Assembly (NCBI RefSeq): GCF_032854445.1
Contig: NC_088303.1
Coordinates: forward strand, 12,407,501 to 12,471,500
Direction of reading: 5' to 3'
DNA: 64,000 nucleotides
Origin: Liolophura sinensis
Lineage: Eukaryota; Mollusca; Polyplacophora; Chitonida; Chitonidae
This document shows positions 1 through 12,000 of this stretch, one piece after another. The position numbers and the translations under genes were made by a program. Numbering within the stretch: the first letter of the stretch is position 1; each line of letters begins with the position of its first letter. The notes under the pieces are model-generated. The model did no database searches, had not been told where the DNA came from, and was given only the letters and a program-made list of their open reading frames with translations.

Positions 1-3000
1 TCATTCGATGAGGCTTCCCAATCGCAATCGGTAAGCAGTTTTTCTTAGGGGTCATTTCTACACCGCCAGTCGTCATTATTATGATCGTCTTATGGGGTCT
101 TTATATGGGAAAAATGTCTTCGAACAAAGCCGCTGAAATTGGCAAAGTCAAAATGGCTGAAAAATTTTACAAGTCCACAAGGATGAAACGCAGCTGTTCG
201 TTAACTGCTCGTGGGCCTAGAGAGGAGAATTTTCACCAGTGGTTGCGATCTCCTTGTTCGTGACTCTCTTGTCTTTATTTTCGTGGGTACTTAACATTTT
301 CCATTGTTTGTAGGCAAACGGAGGCGATCACCCTGAACAAACGTCCACGGTGTCAGGTGAGTGCTTATTCGCTGGACTTAGACGTTTTATCACCACTTTG
401 TGTAACGAACTTGTCTGTTATCTCTGTTATTCCCACTTATATAATTCTCTCAAAAATCCCATTTGGTTACCAGGTGTGGGCGCTTTGTCTGTTCTGAGAT
501 TTTGATCGCAACATTATTTTTAGTGTATTTTACGCCTAAAACCGGGAAGTTTGGAATAGCGAAAATTCTCTCACAGTGGTTTGTAAAGCCACCATGTGTT
601 TAGGTTGCTGAGACACTGAATGCACCTAACCCAGACCTGGTTGTGCAGCCTGGCTATGTTTGACTGAATTTGGTTCTCTCACTTCTTGTGGAGGCAAGCG
701 GATTTCGTTCGTGTGGTTTTAGATCGCTCGTATTCACCATAACCACTCTAGTTGCTCTGCTATTAAAATAACACAACGTGTGACCCGGAGACGAACTCTT
801 CTTTTCAACTCATTACCATTCTGTAGCCTCGTTTTCGACTCAGATACGACTCGTAAACAGAGCAGGGTTTAAGATAAAATCCTTGTCATTAACTTGACCT
901 ATTATCCGAGATATTAACTGGCTAATTATATATTACAAGAATAGTGGAATTTTTTTCACAAATTCGGATATTGTAAACTAGTCTTTTAATTGTCACTTGA
1001 GTATCAAACCAGTGGAAGTTAATGTACATGTAACTCTGCCCTTGAATTTAAACGTTAATCTCTTGATTTAAATAAATATATATTGTAGTGTTATATTACG
1101 GTATGTCAGCTGGTAAAAAAAATGTGTAACATAAGTGATTGATGTTGAAACTCTGGATTTTTATCACAGTTACACAAGCATATATATTTAACATAATGTA
1201 GATGTTTGGTTTTGCTTTGCCGATAATTAATCTTATTTTCTTACAGGTTTATACATTAATTTTCATTTGGCCCATCTAGTTGCATCAGTTTTGGATCCAT
1301 AAATTTTCTTGTCATTATTTGTCTTTTTGTAAAAAAAAAATAATGGGTAATCAGTACAAATTTGTGATGCCAAATTTAGGGGGAAAAAAAAACAATACAT
1401 GTTATTAAGATAGACGGTGACCGAAAGGGTATATAGACTGGATTTGAGAGGGGTCAGGCCAGTTATATATATATATGTGACTGAAGTCTCAAACACACAA
1501 GTTATTGTGGATATCTGTCAAAGTAACAGATTCAAAAAACATTGAAATATACTCTTTTTGACTCTGTTGTGTTGATAAATGTCCATGCAGTAGTCTCTAT
1601 GTTAGTCACTAATGTGTAGCTGATCAAATCCTGTCTTTATACAGGTCTTTAGGCCGACACATTACTAAAGATACATATGGTTGTGACATGTATTGAGTAG
1701 AGGTAGTATTTTAGCACGTTTTGTAAGATAATGCAGGAGGAAAACATGATCATTCAGTGGAAATCTGATCTGCTTTTCCATCCAAGTTGACTGTAGCCCA
1801 GAGAGATCGTTCGAGTTATCTGTCTAATCACCCTCCCAGTCCACCCCTTAAGCTTACACAATCATTCAGCTTAGAGGTTCACCATTCAGACCTATATCAA
1901 TATTAGTTTTGCTGGCCTGGTATGTAAGATCACACTATAAACATGTGGACACCAAATCTGTGGTCCTGTATTCCTTTCTCCCCAACCATATTAACAAAAC
2001 ATTCTAAAATGTAATGTTACATGTACTAGAAAATTGAAGGATAAAAAATTTACAAAGGTAAAATATAAATTAAAAGTTTAAAATAGAAAAAAAAGGGGAT
2101 TTTCACTTTGAAATAGTGTTTGCCCTTCAAATGTTGCATTTCTTTTTTCTTTTTCTTCTATTTATTTGGGCAGTTAAATCTCCCCTCCATGTAGAAAAAA
2201 TGGAAAACCTTACAGTATCATTGTATTTTTATAATATATTAAACCCAGAGGTGCACTGTTTGGTCATGAACTCATTTTGAGCAGTTCAAAATAAAATTAA
2301 GACATCACATTTTGTTGAGGTCATCATGCATGAAAATGTCAGCTCGAATTCTGAAACCTGAAATTGCATTTAAATTGAGTCCAACTGAAGAAATCTTCCT
2401 AAGGGATATATAACTGTACATAAAATCTTTAAACTTGCTACTCTGGCTGGCTTTTGCATTGTTTTACATGTTTTACTGAAATTACAGCAGTTGGAACACT
2501 ATTACTGATGTCAGCATGTTTCATGGCATACACAAGACAATACTTTTTTGATAATAATATCGTAGAAAACTTACAGCATCATGACATTAGACTTAACTGA
2601 CTAAGGCAGACGTGAACTTATTCTCTTGAATGTGTTTTCCGCTGTGTAAGTTATCAACCCGCATGATGTGAGGATGCTAAGCACCGCTTTGATAGGTAAA
2701 TAAATAATTTTGAGCCTCAATCAAGTATGCATTTGTAGGCAAACTCAATATATACAGGAGTTAAGCAGTTACATATAAATGTCTGTTAATGAGTAAGTGG
2801 TACTACTAACTGCTGAAATAAAACATATGATGTTTTGCATGTTTGACTTTTTACACTAGTCTGCCTCACGGACATATTGAGACCATGCATCCGTCTTTGA
2901 CATCTGCCCCTCACCCCCACTTAAATCTTAACATCTGTATCTTTGAGATACATAGTCGTGTACTGTAGCATTAGAAATGTACTGATGGTAATTGTGTTCT

Positions 3001-6000
3001 GTGTTTGAAGTATTCTCAGTTGGATCATATTCTTTTTTCAGCTGCCAGTTTAAAGGCCAAGCTTCATGCACATGACATTGTGAACAATGCTTCTAGCAAA
3101 CACAGCAATGGTCGTGAACAGAACGGTTTGTCACCAGTGAGTAATCATGTGGAGAAATCCAAATCTGACAACCACAAGCATGAGAAGAGCCGGTCTAAGG
3201 ATAGTAGCCATCACAGTTCCTCATCCAGACACAGGGAACATGGCAGCTCATCTTCCTCCTCACACAAAGATCCCAATCGTCATCAGTCTTCATCCTCTAG
3301 CAAACATTCTTCCTCGTCCTCTTCAAAGCATCGGGATGGCTCGTCATCATCCAGCTCAAAACACAAGGACCATACATCCAGCTCCAGCTCCAGACACAAG
3401 GATGGGAGTGGCTCCAGCAGTTCCAGCAAACACAAGGACGGGAGCAGCTCGGGAGGACATGGGACTGGGGATAAATCACGTGACAGCCATTCCAAGGAGA
3501 AGAGCAGCAGCAGCTCCTCCAGTAGTGACAAGCACCGCAGCAAACACAAATCTAGCAGCGGTCACAGCAGTAGTAGCTCACACAAGTCTGATAGACACAA
3601 AGACGGATCCAAGGAGCACAAGAGTCACAAGGAACATTCCAGCAAACACAAGGATAGCTCTGCCGAGGGATCCTCCAAGTCCAAGGAGTCCAGCTCCTCT
3701 AAACATCGTGAGATGACCTCCCCCAAACACCAAGGGATGAGCAGTCCATCCAGCAAATATCAGGCAGGGGACAATATCAACAGTAGCAGTCCAGAGAAGA
3801 GCAGTCCAAGGAAAACGGAGATTAAAAAGGAACCTGTAGAAGTCCCAAACAACAGCCAGGTGGTGTCTCTGAAGAGGGAAGTGGAGAGTGATGATGATGT
3901 ACCACTGGTAAGACTCCGATGGCTATTTAACAAGTAGTGAAAGCCGGTAGGTCAGAAATTGAAATTTAAGAAAAACTTGTAAATTATATAATTGTAGACG
4001 CCATTCTATTTGAAATCAAAGATAAATGTTACTGCCTTTCATTGTTCATATATGTGATACTGAGGACTTGTTTGATTAAATAATGACAGAGGTTTTTAAA
4101 GAGAGAAAGACATTTACAAATCTAAAGCAATCTTTTAATGAAAATTTTCATTAAATGAAATATAAAGTGGCAGCTTAATTCTATTGCTGTCAAGTTCTTC
4201 CTGTGACTGGATGTATATTATAGAAGTCCCAAGCTTACCCTGAAGCTATTCACATTTCAGTCTGATCGCCAAGCTGTGATTAAGACTGAAGCAAAGAAAA
4301 GGCCATTAAAGGAGGAATCTTCTGATGATGAGCCCTTGTCAGCAAGGTAAATGTGCAGCTTTTCCATCAGAGAATAATCTGTACAAATAATGTTGTTTCT
4401 TCTGTTCATTTCCAATGTGAGGGAAGTATGACGTACCCAGACTACCAGTTTTGCACTCCTAGTATTATACATGTGTTAGTTTAACATTTTTTTAAGCTGT
4501 TTGTTTTCTTTTTTAGGATGGAGAAAGTGAAAAAAGTGAAAACAGAAGTTAAAGAGGAAAAAATTAAGAAAAGGAAAGCCTCAGAACTTGAGGATGAAAA
4601 ACCAAAGGTAAATCTCCAGTGAGAAGTTATAGTACAAGCTTCAGGAATGTCAGAAGGCTGTGATTTTCAGAAAGCAGTTTTTAATTCTGAAATATTTCAT
4701 CCAGATGTAAATATTTTCTTTCAGATGTATGACTTTCTTATATAATTTTAAATGACTACTTAATAGGTGTTTGTCCAAATTTGAGGAAATCTTGGCCTGA
4801 GGTCTAATAAGGAATAATATAAATTTTAATAGTTCATGTCTTGTTATTGATGTGGCCTAAGCCACCAGGTTTTGGAGACTTCTGCTGGTCAAGTCCTGCT
4901 TCACAGGGATTCACAGCTTTTATTTTTGTATTAAAAATATAACCAGGTACCAGCGTCTGCTCCGTCCAGGGCTTGGTGAATAAAAATACGCAAGTTTATC
5001 TGACTGTAGGCAGCCATCCATTCACAAATATAAGTACCTGCTGGCATTCAGATGACTTGGCGCGTCTTGAATTATTAAGAAAGTACTGTATTAAACTCTG
5101 ATGTATTCTTAATAAAATGACTGTGTAGCTACGTTAAAGATTGTCTCTATTTGTATGGGAATGGTTTTGTATTGTGTGAATTTGTGTGATTTGTACAGAA
5201 AAAGAAGAAGAAGTTAGACACCTCTGGAGTTAAAGAAGAAAAGAAAGGGAAGAAAGTTAAGAAGGAAGAAAACAAGCCCGATGTTTGGAGGTGGTATGTG
5301 TTGTGTTGAAGAATCTCTGTTGTCGTATTCAGTTTTCCATTAACATGTCATTGGGAATAAGCTTGTATCTATACGTACTGTGCTAGCATCCAGATGCATG
5401 GTGGTCCTGTACAGGACCTCAAGAGCCAATTATTCAAAAGTGCATTAGCAGTTAATGTTTTGTCTCCATGTGCCATTGGTTTTGCATTAGACCAAGACTG
5501 ATATTAAGATTTAAGCCGGTCTTAAATTTTAATACACTTTTGAACAACTGGTCCCCGTTTTATTACTGACCTGCCCTAGGGAATTGTGTGAAAAATCTGC
5601 AGTAAGCATTATCATATTTTCTGTACTTCTGTGTCATCTGTTGTGTGATAACAGGTGGGAAGAAGAAAAGAAAGATGGCGAGACGAAATGGAACTTCCTA
5701 GAACACAAAGGACCAGTGTTTGCTGAACTCTATATCCCTCTCCCAGAGGATGTCAAGTTTTATTATGATGGTAAGAACAAAGTGGTATATTATTAACTAA
5801 GTACCAAATATGTACAGTTTGCTTTTCATAGACAGTTACATTGATACATGTTTTTTGTTAAGGAGGTTCATTTTAAAAGCCATAGTATATTTCAGTATAT
5901 CCCATCCAAAAAATCCTGTTATATTCAACTTTTAAAAGAGATTTGTAAGCTAATATTTGTTTTATTAGATTATTTGATACATCGTTCTGCGATATCATTA

Positions 6001-9000
6001 TGCCGGAGATATTATATCCGTCTGTATGATATTTGATAATGAGATTTACCTGATCATTTTGTAGGCAAAGTGATGAAACTGACTCCAGAAACGGAGGAAG
6101 TGGGAAATTTCTACGCGAGAATGTTGGACCATGACTACACTACCAAAGACATTTTTAAGAAGAATTTTTTCAAAGATTGGAGAAAGGTAACGAACTATAA
6201 GGGTGTGCTTTCGCCATATTTTCGAATTAGTTGGCATCATTTTTGGTGACAGTCTTACTGTCTTACTGTTCATGTTTGAATATAGCATGAAAAAAACAGC
6301 TTTTTTTTTATATTTACCTCATTTAAGTCGAGGTAAAAAGCAAGTTAAAAATTCAATATATAATGTCATATTATATAAGAACGAATCATTTTTTGACACA
6401 TAAGACAGATGAGAGTATATTATTACAAGTAATTGCTGCGGATTGACTGTAGTGACTTTTACGTGCTTCATGTGTGAATCCCTGCACTTGTCACCCAGAT
6501 TAGGGTCTGATGTTGATTTTGTTTTTACCAGGTCATGACTCCGGCAGAGAAGGAAATCATCACAGACCTGTCCAAGTGTAACTTCAAAGAGTATTTTGAT
6601 TACTACAAAGCACAAGTGGAGGAGAGGAAAAATAGAACCAAGGAGGAGAAATTGGTATGCAGAAATTCTTTGTACAGAATTATGGAACAGAGTAATGGGT
6701 GTGTAAAGAACAATGGCGTTTTACTTCACTTTTTACCATCTTTTATTGTAAATGACATTGGCAAGCTTGTAATGTATCTCCGGGAAGAAAAATAAAAAAC
6801 CATGAGAGGGTGACAGTTTTTTTTTTTGTGAAAGGGTGGAAATCTATTAAGAAAGTTGTTTGCAGCTTGTCCGATATAGATGACTTCAAATTTTTCATTT
6901 TTCCGCGCATATCTTTTCAGGAACTGAAAAAGAAGAATGAGGCTATAACAAATGAGTATGGTTTCTGTATCATTGACGGACACAAGCAGAAGATTGGTAA
7001 TTTTAAGATTGAGCCTCCAGGACTTTTCAGGGGCCGTGGAGATCACCCTAAGCAGGGTAAACTAAAGCGCAGAGTCCAGCCAGAGGATGTTATCATCAAC
7101 TGTAGCAAGTGAGTGGCTGCTTACAGTGATGCAGACAACAGGGCTTGACACGTTATAAACTTAAAGCAAAAAACTCTTAACAGTAAATGAGCTTTGTGTT
7201 GCAGCCTGTGAAAAGTGCTCTTCTAACTAATGAGTTTAACCAATATTTTGATAGTTAAGACTGTCTACACGTGCAATAGCTATGTTTACTGCATTTATTC
7301 AGTTTTGGAAGCATTTGTCTTAGTATCAGTTATCTTTTGTGTTTGAAATATGCCATCCTGTGGAAATCACAATGCAATGATATTTTTCTAAAAACTGTTT
7401 TGGTATGTGCACAGCAACTAATTTTTGTTTTTGTTTATAGTTTATTTCTGCCAGTAGTAATTCACTAGACATTTTAAAATTTTACTCTTGTCAATTTGCT
7501 TATGTGGATAATTAAGTGATGAAATTTTTTTTATCAACTTTTTTTTCTTTAGAAATTCCAACATCCCAGTTCCTCCAGAGGGTCATAAGTGGAAGGAAGT
7601 TCGCCATGACAACAAGGTAAATATCTGGTATTTTTGGCTATTTTTTACAAACTTTCATCAGTCATCAACTCATTTTATTCAGATGCCCATTTTATGGTCA
7701 AGGTAATTGAAACAGTTGCCTAACATTCTCAGAAGTCACTTGTTACAGTCAGTGATAAAAGAGTTCAAACCTCAAAACTTTCCTATTGCGTGTTTATATA
7801 TTCTCTGATGTTGTTCATCAGCTTGTAGTATTTTTTGGCAGTTTTTTTATTAGCTTTCAAACCTCTACGTTGATCACAAGCCCATGGTTGGTTGTTTTTT
7901 CTCAGGTCACCTGGCTTGCAAGTTGGACAGAAAATGTCCAGAACCAAACTAAGTATGTAATGTTAAATGCCGCATCAAGATTAAAGGTAAGTGGAATATA
8001 AAACCGGTTTACTGGACGTATTGAAACAGCGTTAATGTTAGTCTCATTCCTGTTTGGCTAGCTAGATGCAGGTTCCAATGTTTGATAACAAAATTTGGTC
8101 TTTCTTAGTGCAGTCAAGCGTATTATACTGTGAATAATAGATTCCAGACCTTGGCATTAAAATTGAAAATCTCCTAGATGTTGATGTGTGTGGATGCTGC
8201 ACTTTACTTTTTTTTTTACCATTGATGTTGAGATGTGGGTTAAATGCTGCGGTTTACTGGTGTTTTTTTTTTTTAGCGACAATTGATGTTGAAATGTGGG
8301 TTAGATGCTGGAGTTTACTGTTGTTTGTGACCATAACTGTTGAGATGTGCGTTAGATGCTGTAGTTTATGCTTTTGTTCTACCAGGGTGAGAAGGACTGG
8401 CAGAAGTATGAGACCGCACGTAAACTGCACAAGTGTGTAGATCGCATCCGCGCACAGTACCAAGAGGATTGGAAATCTAAGGAGATGAGGATACGACAGA
8501 GGGCTGTCGCACTCTACTTCATTGATAAGGTGAGTTTCTCACTAACATCCATTCATCTAGGCTCCAGTGCAGTCATTCAAATGCCATGGTCAAAATTCAA
8601 TATTGAAAAGGCAGATATACTCCATAGTAGTTATGGGTCTTTAACTTACTCTCTGGAAAGAACTGCTATGTCTTAATCCCATGTGAGTGGGAAGGTCTGG
8701 TAGCAACCCAGTGGCAGGGGCCTCCATTGCTCAGTTGGTTAGCGCGCTAGCTCAGCATAATGACCCAGGAGCCTCCCACAAATGCGGTTGCTATGAGTTC
8801 AAGTCCAGGTCATGCTGGCTTCCTCTCCGGCTGGACATGGGAAGGCCTCTCCGGAACCTTAGATGGTCGTGGGTTTCCCCCAGGCCCTGCCCAGTTTCCT
8901 CCCAGCATAATGCTGGCCCCCGTCGTGAAAGTGAAATGTTTTTGAGTAAAACACCATTCAGATAAATAAATAAATTAATCCCAGTTGAGCGATGCCTCCG

Positions 9001-12000
9001 TGGCCATGTGGCGCAGTGACTCCAGAACCTTTCACCAATGCAATCGCTGTGAGTTCAAGTCCAGCTCATGCAGACTTCCTACTTGGATGGCCTGGCAGCA
9101 ACATGCAGCTGGTTGTGGGTTTCTCCTGTGCTCTGCCCAGTTTTCTCCCACCTCCTGCTTTTGTGAAATATTCTTGAGTACGATATAAAACACTGATCAA
9201 ATGAATTTATGTGTTTATGAATTGCAAGATAACTTTCATTCTTGAACTACCTGACAGGTTACATTGGTTTCCTCTCCAAACATTTGATTGTGTTAATAGA
9301 ACATGTTAGAGTAGAACAGTCAAAACGCTGTCAGTAGGAAACCTTGTAAAAGCAAGCAAGACAAACTGCTATATATTGCTGTCATCACTTGTGCTTGTAG
9401 CTGGCTCTGAGAGCAGGTAATGAGAAGGATGAGGACACGGCAGACACTGTTGGCTGCTGCTCCCTGCGAGTCGAACATCTCCAGCTGTTTGACAAGAAAG
9501 GAGACAAAGAGTGCGTGGTGGAGTTTGACTTCCTGGGTAAAGATTCCATCCGGTACACTAACAGCGTCTCCGTGGAGAAGAAAGTTTACAAGAATCTACA
9601 GCTTTTCATGCAGAATAAACAGCCGGAGGATGACATCTTTGATAGACTTAATGTAAGCACACCCAGGAGGCCTTTATATTCACCCAAAATAAATCTGCCC
9701 AAATTTTAAGCTCAACTTAAAAAAACATATTATATCCGAGAAATCAGCAATTAAATAATTCAGAAATGCGCCGTACTGATTGTAATTTGAAAGCATTTCA
9801 TTGTCTCTTTTTTATTTTGACAGCATAATTCACACCTTGTATGAAAGGTTGGGAATGATAAAGCACATGTGATTTCACATGTAGAGAATGATAGTTGGGC
9901 AAGGTACTAGTTGCCGAAACTGATGGAATACTACGACACTGTGGGAGCACAGTGCAACCACAACACATAAGCATGCAAGCGTTAACAATGAGTCTCCATG
10001 GATGTCGTAGCACAAACGGGAAATCACACACGTGCAGCTCAACATATGTAACTATGTAACTAAAGAAAAATATGCCCTCTCTCCACTTTCTCAGATGTCG
10101 TGGGAATTCAAGGGCTTCGCACAAGTGTCTTCCTCTCTGAAGTATGATTTTACTGTCATTATCGGCAGCGAAGCAAATAAAAACAAAAGCAGTAATGCTG
10201 AGGATGACTTATTGATAGATTCAGTCTAAGCACACCCAATCTCTGTGGGTTACAACTGTTACACTGTGGACTCAAATACAATCGCCCGAGGGCCTTTCAC
10301 ACTTTCTAACTGGCAAAGTATTTGTCAAGATGCTAGGATTTTGAACATGAAACATGAGCATATCAACCTAAACATAAGGGCCTGATTCTCACACACCAGC
10401 GTCCAACATTTCTGTTATTAATTAAATGTAACCTGAACCATCCCTGCTGTAAGAACACATTGCCAAGGCTGTCTAAATATTTTTCACTTTTATTGCTTGT
10501 TTTCATGTCATTTTCTCTATTTACAGACGGCCATTTTGAACAAGCACTTACATGATTTATTGGAAGGTTTGACAGCCAAAGTGTTCCGTACTTATAACGC
10601 CTCCAAAACCCTGCAAGACCAACTTAACCTTCTCACAAATGGTGAGTGATCAGAAACCATTAATACAGTCTAAACCCTTGTTAATTTACCACAGTACATT
10701 TCTACTCATCAGCTAAACTTTCTTCCCCCAGTTCATTATCCTGACTGGCGTTTCTATAAGTGAACTGGCATTATATCTACATCATTGAGCTATGGTTTTT
10801 GGCCTACGTATGTTTTCAGCACATACAAGCGAGGAGAAGTGGTTAGTTGAATCAGGATGAAGTCTTATCTAGTAACGCTGTCCAGCTAATCCACTACAAG
10901 TCAGTATAAGGAGAGACTCAGCTGTGCCTGATTATTGAAAGATTAGATTAAGCTGTGGACAGTGAATGAAGTGTTCATGGGTGTTGCTTTTCCAGTAGAT
11001 CTGATTTAGTGAGCTTAGATTAAGCAGTGGAAAGTATATAAAGAGATAGCTTGTGTAGATGTCTAATGAATCTGACTTCAGTGAGATTACATGAAAGCTG
11101 TGGATAGTGTATGAAGTGTTAATTGATATTGATGTCTCGTAAATCTGACTTTAGTGAGATTATATTGAGCAGTGGAGAGTATATAAAGTGTTACCTTGTG
11201 TTGATGTCTAGTAAATCTGACTTCAGTGAGATTACATTAAAACTGTGGATAGTGTATGAAGTATTCATTGGTGATGAATGTCTAGTAGATCTGGCCCCAG
11301 AATCAGGAAGCAGTCTTAGAATTAAGTCAAAATTTCAAATCACTTGTTAAAATTGTTATTTCTTACATGACAAGGGCAAAATTGTGCTTGACAGCATAAA
11401 TTCAGGGTAAGTTGTAATTTTGTATAGTAAATTTCAGCTAAAATTATGGAAAGGAAGATATTAAATTTAATGATTGAAATGTAGACTTAAATCTAAGATT
11501 GCTTCGTGATCCTGTGACCTGACTTCAGTGAGATTAGATAAAGCAGTGGATAGTGTATGAAGTGTTAACTGGTGCATTTGTCCAGTAGATCTGACTTCAG
11601 TGAGATTACATTATGCAGTGGATGATGTATGAATTGTGTTGACATCTAGTAGATTTGACTTCAGTGAGATTATGTTAAGCTATGGATGACAATGGTTAAT
11701 ATATGAAGATCACATTATTTATTGGTGTTGATATTTTGCAGAGAGTGACCCTGTTCCTGCCAAGTTGTTGTCATATAACCGAGCAAACAGAGCGGTGGCT
11801 GTGCTGTGTAACCATCAGAGGGCAGTGCCAAAGAACTTCTCTAAACAGATGGAAAACCTCCAGAATAAGGTCAGCTCTAGTGAGCATTTGTCCAGGTTAT
11901 ACAGAGACGAAAAAAAAACAACATTGAGCCCTAAACAATGTGTTTTCAAGGATAGTCCAAATTAAACATTCATGGAAATTAAACTTAACCTATTGTCTTG

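Noticed and set aside
81-263. 60-codon ORF as TOP1 exon 1
   Set aside because: It ends in a stop, has no good donor and is out of register with the exon at 314. Positions 1-30 with a donor at 31 fit the reading frame better.
3147-3716. 189-codon + ORF and the antisense ORFs over TOP1 exon 3
   Set aside because: Shadow frames of the low-complexity Ser/Lys/His exon, whose real frame is fixed by splicing to conserved exons.
8275-8276. AG after a T12 run as the true TOP1 acceptor
   Set aside because: Using it would add a non-conserved stretch before GEKDWQKYE. The acceptor at 8384-8385 gives an exact family join.
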